Shown one piece after another: positions 22,001-31,525 of a stretch of 64,000 nt of DNA. Each line of letters opens with the position of its first letter. Positions within the stretch are counted from its first letter, which is position 1. Location: positions 27,423,533 through 27,487,532 of the forward strand of contig JASEVX010000006.1 in the NCBI GenBank assembly GCA_031761405.1, written 5' to 3'. The position numbers were made by a program, and so were the translations under genes. Below the pieces are notes generated by a model. It ran no database searches, was not told the origin of the DNA, and saw only the letters and a program-made list of their open reading frames with translations. Origin of the DNA: Serripes groenlandicus. Taxonomy: Eukaryota > Mollusca > Bivalvia > Cardiida > Cardiidae.

Positions 22001-24008
22001 GTGGTCAAAGGAGGAAATGCCCAATTCCTCTATATGCTTAAATGGTTTTAAAAATTCGAATGCTGCTTTTACCTTAACATGCATCAGCAAATCGAAAATG
22101 CCTTTTATTCATTCCGATGAATAGTACTCCTTTGAATTGTGTGACAACAGTCATTCGTCTTCCATCAATAAGAGCGCCTCGGTTGTGTAGTGGTAAACGT
22201 CCGCCTCGGTAGTGTAGTGGTAAACGTCCGCCTCGGTGGTGTAGTGGTAAACGTCCGCCTCGGTGGTGTAGTGGTTAACGTCCGCCTCGGTGGTGTAGTG
22301 GTAAACGTCCGCCTCGGTGGTGTAGTGGTAAACGTCCGCCTCGGTGGTGTAGTGGTAAACGTCCGCCTCGGTGGTGTAGTGGTAAACGTCCGCCTCGGTG
22401 GTGTAGTGGTAAATGTCCGCCTCGGTGGTGTAATAGTCAACGTCCGCCTCGGTGGTGTAGTGGTAAATGTCCGCCTCGGTGGTGTAGTGGTAAACGTCCG
22501 CCTCGGTGGTGTAATGGTAGAACGTCCGCCTCGGTGGTGTAATGGTAAACGTCCGCCTCGGTGGTGTAATGGTAAACGTCCGCCTCGGTGGTGTAGTGGT
22601 AAACGTCCGCCTCGGTGGTGTAGTGGTAAACGTCCGCCTCGGTGGTGTAGTGGTAAACGTCCGCCTCGGTGGTGTAATGGTCAACGTCCGCCTCGGTGGT
22701 GTAGTGGTAAACGTACGCCTCGGTGATGTAGTGGTAAACGTCCGCCTCGGTGGTGGTATGGTCAACGTCCGCCTCGGTGGTGTAATGGTCAACGTCCGCC
22801 TCGGTTGTGTAATGGTCAACGTCCGCCTCGGTGGTGTAGTGGTAAACGTCCGCATCGGTGGTGTAATGGTAAACGTCCGCCTCGGTGGTGTAATGGTCAA
22901 CGTCCGCATCGGTGGTGTAATGGTCAACGTCCGCCTCGGTGGTGTAGTGGTAAACGTCCGCCTCGGTGGTGTAATGGTAAACGTCCGCCTCGGTGGTGTA
23001 GTGGTAAACATCCGCCTCGGTGGTATAGTGGTAAACGTCCGCCTCGGTGGTGTAGTGGTAAACGTCCGCTTCGGTGGTGTAGTGGTAAACGTCCGCCTCG
23101 GTGGTGTAATGGTCAACGTCCGCCTCGGTGGTGTAGTGGTTAACGTACGCCTCGGTGATGTAGTGGTAAACGTCTGCCTCGGTGGTGTTATGGTCAACGT
23201 CCGCCTCGGTGGTGTAGTGGTAAACGTCCGCCTCGGTGGTGTAATGGTCAACGTCCGCTTCGGTGGTGTAGTTGTAAACGTCCGCCTCGGTGGTGTAATG
23301 GTAAACGTCCGCCTCGGTGGTGTAATGGTCAACGTCCGCCTCGGTGGTGTAATGGTAAACGTCCGTCACGGTGGTGTAATGGTCAACGTCCGCCTCGGTG
23401 GTGTAGTGGTAAATGTCCGCCTCGGTAGTGTAATGGTCAACGTCCGCCTCGGTGGTGTAATGGTAAACGTCCGCCTCGGGTGCGGGAGGACACGGGTTCG
23501 ATCCCCGGCCGGGTCATACAAAATACTTAAAACTGGTAGTACTGGCTCTCCCTCCGTACCGCTCACGGTTGTGGGGTTAGCATTACGACGGTCTGGCTGG
23601 TGTCAGGCTAAAAGGACCAGTAGTACATGTACTGGTAAGTTAATCAGGAAACGCCGTGATATAACTGAAAAGCTGTTGAAAGCGGCGTAAAAACACCTAA
23701 TAAATATGACTTCCATCAGCATATTAAAAAGTAAATATGAGAAGGAAGTTAATAACACGTGAAAGATCTAAAATCCGTTGGAGGGTGAATTACCTGTGGG
23801 TTACCCACGCAACCTCATATAACTTCATACTTCAATTCACTTATGTTATTACCTTTCAGGGAACGACCTGATGTATAATAGTGATGCCAAATTTACCACA
23901 ATCGATCAAGACCATGACACTGATAAAAGGAATTCACCGCCACCTTTGAAAACGTCCCTGATGATGGTCCGAAAACGAACTGCTCCTGCAATGAACGTTA
24001 TAGGATAA
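18908..24008 (+). CDS. FReD gene A (fibrinogen-related domain), internally deleted last exon
   Basis: Four exons join in frame: 18908-19047, 20638-20734, 21217-21381 and 23860-24008 (phases 1, 0, 1, 1). They encode about 183 residues of a fibrinogen-related domain: FDCSDI, GVYTIYPF, RPVQVYCEYEQDGTGWT, WADYKHGFGS, EYWLG, SFWIDDESAFYKL and a C-terminal LKTSLMMVRKRTAP before the stop. FReDs are extracellular lectin-like recognition modules. Usual length is near 215-220 residues; exon 4 lacks about 33 residues that unit B still encodes, including C..GAGWWYNAC, the region that normally carries a conserved disulfide and forms the ligand pocket. The deletion leaves the frame open. The upstream exon and start codon were not identified. 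Confidence 0.8.
20291..20510. mobile_element. MITE family M1 (GACGCCTC variant)
   Basis: Left end TTAACTCTTTTCC..GACGCCTCTGCAGCAGATGG, internal ATAATGTTTTCAACTTTATT, right end GTCTGCTGTAGATG..AGAAAGGGTTTA. Lies in FReD A intron 1. The GACGCCTC variant is the form found at the start of the 71-bp satellite. Confidence 0.7.
20638..20734 (+). CDS. FReD A exon 2
   Basis: 97 nt between TTCTAG and GTATGT. Encodes VIQKSFSKTVNFNRSWADYK and on to EYWLG. Confidence 0.85.
21217..21381 (+). CDS. FReD A exon 3
   Basis: 165 nt between TTGTAG and GTTTGT. Encodes GNDVIHALTSGQDYEIMM... to GYSGTAG, with the WIDD strand typical of FReDs. Confidence 0.85.
22159..22167. repeat. SINE target-site duplication, left (CTTCCATCA)
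   Basis: Identical to 23710-23718; the pair brackets the whole S1 SINE including its array. Confidence 0.75.
22168..23709 (+). mobile_element. tRNA-Pro SINE (S1) with amplified A-box head
   Basis: Normal S1 body at 23478-23709: CGGGTGCGGGAGGACACGGG, B box GGTTCGATCCCCGG, CTGGCTGGTGTCAGG, CGCCGTGATATAACTGAAAA and tail GCGGCGTAAAAACACC. The tRNA part has a CCGC/GCGG anticodon stem around loop CTCGGGT, giving anticodon CGG, and the GTGCGGGAGG..CGGGTTCGA arm resembles tRNA-Pro. The 5' third of the head is repeated about 48 times instead of once. A 9-bp direct repeat flanks the whole element. Confidence 0.85.
22175..23477 (+). repeat. 27-bp tandem array of SINE A-box units, about 48 copies
   Basis: Unit GCCTCGGTGGTGTAGTGG + TAAACGTCC. 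TGGTGTAGTGG fits a Pol III A box. Main variants are GTAGTGGTAAAC, GTAATGGTAAAC and GTAATGGTCAAC. One unit near 22511 has an extra base. Because 27 is a multiple of three, long repetitive ORFs appear in several frames on both strands; they are artefacts. The unit is bounded by GCCTCGG, present once in the acceptor stem and once in the anticodon loop of the ancestral head, which would allow slippage between the two. Confidence 0.9.
23710..23718. repeat. SINE target-site duplication, right (CTTCCATCA)
   Basis: Matches 22159-22167. Confidence 0.75.
23860..24008 (+). CDS. FReD A exon 4 (terminal, shortened)
   Basis: 149 nt after CTTTCAG, stop TAA at 24006. Encodes GNDLMYNSDAKFTTIDQDHD then jumps to PPPLKTSLMMVRKRT. 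Compared with unit B exon 4, about 33 codons between the Asp-rich metal-site segment and the C-terminus are gone. Confidence 0.8.
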
Positions 24009-24278
24009 TTATAAATGAATAAGCCGTGTATATTAAGATCGTCATCCATATATAGATGCAATATGATAAAAATGGTCAATATTGTACAATTTTTTCTTAA
24101 AACTTTCTGTAAAATAATAATGAACAGCGTAGATCAAGATCAATTATCGCTGATGCTCAAGTTCATCTGGTCCTATACTTGTCTCGAATGCCCTATGGTT
24201 TGTTTTCGTGGAGCACTGTGTAATTATGATATATAACGTTTGTGCTTCTTATCATAAGCGGAATACTCATTATGAGAT

Positions 24279-24284
24279 AATAAA
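24279..24284 (+). promoter_or_regulatory. polyadenylation signal AATAAA, FReD A
   Basis: About 270 nt after the stop, followed by an A-run. The same signal sits in the corresponding place in unit B at 39412-39417. Confidence 0.55.
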
Positions 24285-24537
24285 TATTTAAAAAAAAAAG
24301 AAAAAAAGAAGTTCGTTTCATTGATATATATACGGAATTTCATAGTTAAATAATCTAATTGTGGTACTAATGTGCTAATCTAACTGTCACATAATGCATA
24401 AACGAAGAGGTAAGGTTACATAGAAATATAGAGTAAGCTAACCTTGGTATATACACGTAGTCTGATCCAGATCGTTGTCTGATTGCCTTTCCGGTAAGAT
24501 GTTCATTTTGCACAAGTTCGCTTTAACTTTTTATCTT

Positions 24538-24640
24538 TTCCTACATACAAATATGCAGCAGACGACTTTAAAAGCATCTAAGACAGAAACAATAAATACT
24601 TTCGCATGACGTCAATTGTAATCCCTTTCAGCCGATGTAT
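24538..24640. mobile_element. left part of MITE M1 at the 3' edge of unit A
   Basis: CTACATACAAATATGCAGCA + GACGACTTT. The same junction exists in unit B at about 39650, so the MITE end was inside the duplicated unit. Confidence 0.5.
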
Positions 24641-24828
24641 TTATAAAGCAGCGTACGAAAAGAAGACATTTCTGAAAAAGAGAATGTTCTTTTTTTTCGC
24701 CAATGCTTCCAATTATACTCCGACTTTCCAGGCGTTTTATTTCTTGTCCATGTGTTTACAAAGCAGGCGAATTCCCGTAATATCACATCAAGTAAAAGGC
24801 ACATCTCCACTAGTTCGCGTTTGCATCT

Positions 24829-25035
24829 AACTCTTCTCCATATACAACAAGTCTGCAGCAGACGACTTTGAAAGCATCTAAACAAAAAACAACGAAAATC
24901 ATCAATAGTGGGCATAATTAATGGATAGAGTTGAAATCGTTGTGTTGGGTGAGAATGCTCATTATGAGCACATTCTTCTTTTGTCATAATATTTTGAAAA
25001 ATGCTTCAAAATGTGTGTATAACTGGCAAAGGGTG
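24829..25035. mobile_element. MITE family M1, diverged
   Basis: CTCCATATACAACAAGTCTG..CAGCAGACGACTTTGAAA, then GTCATAATATTTTGAAAAA, ending GCAAAGGGTGA. Confidence 0.55.
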
Positions 25036-25309
25036 ATTATTCAAACTTTCTAAAGGATATTATATATTTTCAAATGTGTCCATTATACATATTAAAGTCG
25101 CGGTGGGACTGTCACGTACGTGTCTTAGTGCAACTAACATTTATTGAGTTGCTATGTAAATTTTGCGTTAAATCTGACTTTAACCCCCAACACTGCCGAT
25201 GTTCACAAAATCAAAAATAAGATAAAACTTCAACAATTGCTATTTTTTTATAGTGTATATATTATACTCTCTTGAAGACATGTATCCAAGGATATGCAGT
25301 CGTATCTGT

Positions 25310-25435
25310 AGCGGACGGTTTTGTTAACATTATTGCAATAGGATAAATATGAGCCATTTCTCCCATTGCCATACTTTCTCAAAAGTCGTTTGCTGCAGAG
25401 GCGTCAGCAAGGGTCTGTTTATGGGAAATGTAAGG
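25310..25435. mobile_element. MITE M1 right half at the start of the 71-bp satellite
   Basis: ATTTCTCCCATTGCCATACTTT..GTCGTTTGCTGCAGAGGCGTC and TATGGGAAATGTAAGGGTAA form an M1 right end. The last part of this end is the first unit of the satellite. Confidence 0.65.
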
Positions 25436-27690
25436 GTAAACACGTCCTATAGAGGTATACATAACTGTAGAGGCTTCAGCAAGGGTCTGTATATGGCAAT
25501 ATATGGGTAAACACGTACTATAGAGGTATACATAACTGTAGAGGCTTCAGCAAGGGTCTGTATATGGCAATATATGGGTAAACACGTACTATAGAGGTAT
25601 ACATAACTGTAGAGGCTTCAGCAAGGGTCTGTATATGGAAATGTAAGGGTAAACACGTCCTATAGAGGTATAAATAACTGTAGAGGCGTCAGCAAGAGTC
25701 TGTATATGGAAATATATGTGTACACACGTCCTGTAGAGGTATACATAACTGTAGAGGCTTCAGCAAGGGTCTGTATATGGCAATATATGGGTAAACACGT
25801 ACTATAGAGGTATACATAACTGTAGAGGCTTCAGCAAGGGTCTGTATATGGAAATGTAAGGGTAAACACGTCCTATAGAGGTATACATAATTGTAGAGGC
25901 GTCAGCAAGGGTCTGTATATGGGAAATGTAAGGGTAAACACGTACTATAGAGGTATACATAACTGTAGAGGCTTCAGCAAGCGTCTGTATATGGCAATAT
26001 ATGGGTAAACACGTCCTGTAGAGGTATACATAACTGCAGAGGCGTCAGCAAGGGTCTGTATATGGCAATATATGGGTAAACACGTCCTGTAGAGGTATAC
26101 ATAACTGCAAAGGCATCAGCAAGGGTCTGTATATGGCAATATATGGGTAAACACGTCCTATAGAGGTATACATAACTGTAGAGGCTTCAGCAAGGGTATG
26201 TATATGGAAATGTAAGGGTAAACACGTCCTATAGAGGTATACATAACTGTAGAGGCGTCAGCAAGGGTCTGTGTATGGGAAATGTAAGGGTAAACACGTA
26301 CTATAGAGGAATACATAACTGTAGAGGCTTCAGCAAGCGTCTGTATATGGCAATATATGGGTAAACACGTCCTGTAGAGGTATACATAACTGCAGAGGCG
26401 TCAGCAAGGGTCTGTATGTGGCAATATTTGGGTAAACACGTCCTGTAGAGGTATACATAACTGCAGAGGCGTCAGCAAGGGTCTGTATATGGAAACGTAA
26501 GGGTAAACACGTCCTATAGATGTATACATAACTGAGAGGCGTTATCAAGCGTCTGTATATGGAAATGTAAGGGTAAACACGTCCTATAAAGGTATACATA
26601 ACTGCAGAGGCGTCAGCAAGGGTCTGTATATGGCAATATATGGGTAAACACGTCCTATAAAGGTATACATAACTGCAGAGGCGTCATCAAGCGTCTGTAT
26701 ATGGCAATATATGGGTAAACACGTCCTATAGAGGTATACATAATTGCAGAGGCGTCAGCAAGGGTCTGTATATGGCAATATATGGGTAAACACGTCCTAT
26801 AGAGGTATACATAACTGTAGAGGCGTCACCAAGCGTCTGTATATGGAAATATATGGGTAAACACGTCCCATAGAGGTATACATAACTGCAGAGGCGTCAG
26901 CAAGGGTCTGTATATGGAAATGTAAGGGTAAACAAGTCCTATAGAGGTATACATAACTGTAGATGCGTCAACAAGCGTCTGTATATGGCAATATATGGGT
27001 AAACACGTCCTATAGAGGTATACATAACTGCAGAGGCGTCAGCAAGCGTCTGTATATGGAAATGTAAGGGTAAACACGTCCTATAGAGGTATACATAACT
27101 GCAAAGGCGTCAGCAAGGGTCTGTATATGGCAATATATGGGTAAACACGTCCTATAGAGGTATACATAACTGTAGAGGCTTCAGCAAGCGTCTGTATATG
27201 GCAATATATGGGTAAACACGTACTATAGAGGTATACATAACTGTAGAGGCTTCAGGAAGGTCTGTATATGGCAATATATGGGTAAACACGTCCTGTAGAG
27301 GTATACATAACTGTAGAGGCGTAAGCAATCGTCTGTATATGGAAATATATGGGTAAACACGTCCTGTAGAGGTATACATAACTGTAGAGGCTTCAGCAAG
27401 CGTCTGTTTATGGAAATATATGGGTAAACATGTACTATAGAGGTATACATAACTGTAGAGGCGTCAGCAAGGGTCTGTATATGGAAATGTAAGGGTAAAC
27501 AAGTCCTATAAATGTATACATAACTGTAGAGGCGTCATCAAGCGTCTGTATATGGCAATATATGGGTAAACACGTCCTATAGAGGTATACATAACTGCAG
27601 AGGCGTCAGCAAGGGTCTGTATATGGCAATATATGGGTAAACACGTACTATAGAGGTATACATAACTGTAGAGGCTTCAGGAAGGCATAT
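25396..27690. repeat. 71-bp satellite, about 32 units
   Basis: Unit spans GCAGAGGCGTCAGCAAGGGT, CTGTATATGGAAATGTAAGG, GTAAACACGTCCTATAGAGG and TATACATAACT. Period read directly from AACTGTAG at 25463 and 25534. Variants include GGCTTC/GGCGTC, GCAATATATGG/GAAATGTAAGG and ACTATAG/CCTGTAG. Small ORFs rich in YTSTGRVYP are array artefacts. Confidence 0.9.
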
Positions 27691-27754
27691 ATGTGATTGA
27701 TATATATATATATATAACAGTCTTATATGTTAATTAAACCTAATTGATTATTAT

Positions 27755-28010
27755 ACCCCCAGATACATAGTATATGGGGGCTATATATAGGAGTCAAGCT
27801 TGTCGGTTTGACCGTCGGTCGGTCGGTCCGTCGGTCGGTCCGTTGGTCTGTGGATATTTCTCAGTAACCCTTAGTCGGAATTCAATATAACTTCATAAGA
27901 ATGATTGATACCAAGTCTAGTTGTGCATATTGTCGGCGTGTTGCACTGTAATTATTTTTAAATGAGTTATGGCCCCTTGAATTCCTCATATATATGTATG
28001 GTGTCAGGCA
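27755..28010. repeat. TACCCCC hairpin element with (CGGT)n
   Basis: TACCCCCAGATACATAGTATATGGGGG is a short hairpin, followed by a GTCGGTCGGTCGGTCC tract at about 27810-27850 and unique sequence to about 28010. Probably a dispersed repeat. Confidence 0.5.
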
Positions 28011-28080
28011 CCAGCTGGAGGTATTCATCACCTTCAGTGACATTCTAGTTCTAACAACTTTTCTGATTTGTTTTTTTTAG

Positions 28081-28317
28081 AGTCGAATGCATTGACAACA
28101 TATGTTGACAGTCGTGACATTAGAGGTATACACAAGAGTCGGAATCATGACGGAACAGATGAAGACATGTCTGTCTTTGAACAAAACCTCTTTGTTCCAC
28201 TTTGTTGTTAACAGTCCTTCTCTAACAAAGGGTGATTCTTGTAAAGAAGTCTCGAAAGGGTCTTGGCGGACATTGATGTTATGCTATCAGATTATGTTTA
28301 TGCCTTTTGTGGTTTAA
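28081..28317 (+). pseudogene. 5' segment of FReD unit B, counterpart of 17219-17530
   Basis: Aligns with unit A (ESNALTTYVD, then NHDGTDEDMSVFEQ) but the frame is broken after PLCC and further stops follow. If the segment is an exon, only its first about 45 nt before GTATACAC could function. Confidence 0.4.
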
Positions 28318-28399
28318 CCGTTAAACGAGGGACGTGAACGTAATGATATTATTTTGTTTAAACCTATTTAATTGACATCGATTGGAAAACAAGCAATAA

Positions 28400-28495
28400 A
28401 CATATATAATGTCTGTCTGTCTGCTTTTATTCTCTCTCTCTATGTCTGTCAGTTTCTCTTCCCCTCTCTTTTTCGCTCTCTTTCACTCTTGACTG
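28400..28495. repeat. pyrimidine-rich microsatellite (CTGT/CTCT)
   Basis: GTCTGTCTGTCTGC followed by TTCTCTCTCTCTATG and mixed TC-rich sequence. Confidence 0.8.
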
Positions 28496-29587
28496 CGAAT
28501 ATATGATAATCTCATCCGTGCTTTTGATATGTCGAGTTATTTCGTACAAGGAAATAGGAGTTCAAAACATAAATATTAGTAATTCCGGTAACAACAAAAT
28601 AATCTATCAAATTAACCGCCAATAATCTATCAATAAAATGATGTTTGATTGTTTCAGTTCTGTCAATCTTTTCTTCTAGGTCAACCGGTAAAGTTCCGCA
28701 CTTTCAACTAGAAAGAGACATCATTTCTAAAATGGCGGGAAAGTGTGACCGTGTTTAACGTCCTGTGAGAAAATGTATGCTGGCTATTGTACGGAAACCG
28801 GTTAAGGCCATTGCATATCCCTCACTGCAACTGTGAGCTATCCGACGATATTAACTCGAGATTTGTTTGTTTTTTTGCAGAATTTTCTTCTGTCCATAAT
28901 TACATTTCTATAATATTACACAAGAGTGAAAGGACGAAAACCCGGGTATACCAAGTCACGTCAACAATGAAAAGAAATGCGAGATTATAATGTTACTTTG
29001 TCGCATTTTTGTTCATGTTTGTTACTGATTTTCGTTACACGTTTGATATTTATCATCTTGCATTATTTATAAAATGTATAATAGATAAAATGTTTTTTAT
29101 AAATATGTTACATGTATGTTGAATTAGGAAGGTAAGAACATATAGAAAACATAGTATTGTGTAATTATATGTTCATGGTATATTAATCTCATTAACTTTT
29201 TCATTTTCAGATATTTTCAGGGCGACACGAATATTCATTTGGACAAGCAACACTGAAAATACACTGCATATATGCGTTAACTCACTACATGTATGATTGG
29301 GGCGTGTTTTGCGAGCCGGAGTCTGATTATATATGTGTACAGTGAAAACTTGGATGAGTATGTGTATACGCACAGTGTTATACTAGTCTTTCGTTTTCCA
29401 CATATAAGACACCAACTCGCACGACGCAATTTACAAGAAGCGTTCTGTCTTACGTGTTTTAGTCTCAAGTATAAATGCTCAAAGTACTTAGAGCAGTTAT
29501 GAAGGTAATGTTCCAACATAGAAATATATCCGTTTATTGTGAAGTTGTTATCCTAATCACGTGTTATTGCTTTCGTTTTGATTCCAG

Positions 29588-29727
29588 CCAACACGATTGC
29601 TTCCTTCGACTGTTTTGAAATCAGTAACTCCAAGGTCAGCGGTGTGTACACCATTTACCCCTTCACAATACTGACCAGACCAGTCCAAGTTTGCTGTGAA
29701 TATGAACAAGACGGTACAGGATGGACA
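29588..29727 (+). pseudogene. FReD B exon 1
   Basis: 140 nt, CCAG acceptor and GTAAGT donor, open frame. Confidence 0.8.
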
Positions 29728-29786
29728 GTAAGTAGGATCCGAGTCCGGCGAATAACAGGTCTGCAGATATTCGACCCTTGTGACGT

Positions 29787-29967
29787 TTAACACTTTCCTA
29801 TATACAACAAACCTACAGCAGACAACTTTGGAAACGTCTCGAAAATTATATAGAAAATCGCAATAAATGAATTATAAAGAGCAATTTCTCATTTTGCCTC
29901 AATGTAGTCAAAAGTCGTAGGCTAAAAAAAAAGGCGCCAAATTGCGTCAGCAGTTGTGAAAGCGTTA
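29787..29967. mobile_element. MITE family M1, diverged
   Basis: TTAACACTTTCCTATATACA..CTACAGCAGACAACTTTGGAAA at left and GTTGTGAAAGCGTTAA at right. Lies in FReD B intron 1. Confidence 0.55.
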
Positions 29968-30393
29968 AAGATCAAGTCACACCTATAACCTCGTGGTTGT
30001 GATATCCTTTTCTGCAGCGGGAAATTCGAATACTGGCGGCGATATTTTGCCTGCCTGGAGTCTGGTAGAAAAGTCTTCTTTTGTGAAAATGGTTTTCAAA
30101 TTTATTCAATATCTGTTGGTTCACGAATGATCTAAGATTAAAGTAAATCATTAAGACTTATACTTGATCCAGGTCTAGAGACTTGGGGTCTTATTAAATC
30201 CCCGTAACGAGTCATATATACAATATAATCTAATTTGTCTACAGTTCTACCCTTTTGTCAAAAGATGTGTCTATAACTAAATTACGAGTACATCGAAACG
30301 GACAGTGAAGGTTATGGTGAGGCTGTGTGGATAATCTGGCAGGATGAAGATACCAGGCAGGGGGTTAAGTTACACGTTTCGGTTCTCTTCTAG

Positions 30394-30490
30394 GTTATCC
30401 AAAACCGTTTCAACAAAACTGTGAATTTCAACAGAACTTGGGCGGACTACAAGCATGGATATGGAAGTGCTAGTGGCGAATATTGGTTGG
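30394..30490 (+). pseudogene. FReD B exon 2
   Basis: 97 nt between TTCTAG and GTATGT, open frame. Confidence 0.8.
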
Positions 30491-30882
30491 GTATGTGAAG
30501 AACGGCTTTTTACATTGCAATGATGCTGATTAGCATTAGTCGCCAAGTGTTATATAAATGATCGTCTTGGAATAAACTGAATTCATACAGGTATAGCGAT
30601 TGTTCAGTCGGTAACGACAATGACTTTCTACCATCTCAGCATTTATTGTTTCCGATGTTGATAAAGAGCATTGTGCCTAGGGTCTTTCGTGTTCCACCAT
30701 TGGGGTATAAAATAATTATGGGGGAATGTAGCCAGTTGCCTTAGAAGAATGATGTTTGCAGAATTGGCGTGATATAATTGATACACTGTTATAAACGCTG
30801 TTAAACTTTAAATCAGTTTTCTTATGTGGCAGAATAAATTTCTATCTAAATAAGCAATCTAAGGGGATTAAATTTATTGTAG

Positions 30883-31047
30883 GAAATGACGTCATACACG
30901 CATTGACTTCCGGTCAAGACTATGAAATCATGATAAATATGTCGGACATTAAAGGAGTGGAAAAGTACGGAAAATACGATTCATTCTGGATTGATGAAGA
31001 CACAGCTTTCTACAAGCTACATGTGCAGCGTTACAGTGGAACAGCAG
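30883..31047 (+). pseudogene. FReD B exon 3
   Basis: 165 nt between TTGTAG and GTTTGT, open frame. Confidence 0.8.
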
Positions 31048-31197
31048 GTTTGTTATAAACTGTATAAGTCGCGAGATTTAATTAAGTATGTTGTATATCA
31101 TCATATGAGTGGCACTCTACGAAAATCATCCAGACAGCAATTTGTGATCATACTAGCTTCAGATTACATAACTCATCGGCGAAGTCTGATTTCGCAC

Positions 31198-31203
31198 TGC
31201 TCT

Positions 31204-31208
<5 letters not shown>
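31198..31208. repeat. LINE target-site duplication (TGCTCTGTTCT), 3' side
   Basis: Adjoins the poly-T (poly-A on the minus strand) and matches 37773-37783. Unit C has the uninterrupted counterpart at about 50635-50650. Confidence 0.8.
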
Positions 31209-31234
<26 letters not shown>

Positions 31235-31525
31235 CCCAATTACCATTGGTAACCCATTTATTTCCCCGTAAATAAGTATGTTATGGGTCGGGGTCTACCC
31301 ATCGCACACTGTACAGATTTTACATATTATTTACAATTCTCTCATATAGTGGGCAACTAATCAATGATTTACTTATGGTAGCTGAATCTTTGAAAAACAA
31401 AAAATTGAATCTGCTCTCTCCATCAATCAAGGTCACTATTCTTTATAAATTTGGAATAAATACCCAATACATGTATAACACGATCAATTTTAGTCAGGGT
31501 TAATAGTTTTGATTCACATTTTTAC

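Noticed and set aside
22175..23477. CRISPR-like array
   Set aside because: Units are contiguous with no unique spacers, and the context is eukaryotic.
23478..23530. Functional tRNA-Pro gene
   Set aside because: The acceptor stem does not pair properly and the sequence runs into the S1 SINE body.
22151..23690. Long repetitive ORFs on both strands (up to 393 codons)
   Set aside because: The 27-bp unit is a multiple of three with no stop in several frames, so open frames are automatic; the sequence is a SINE head array.
26330..27450. Minus-strand ORFs rich in YTSTGRVYP
   Set aside because: Products of the 71-bp satellite; unit variants open the frame by chance.
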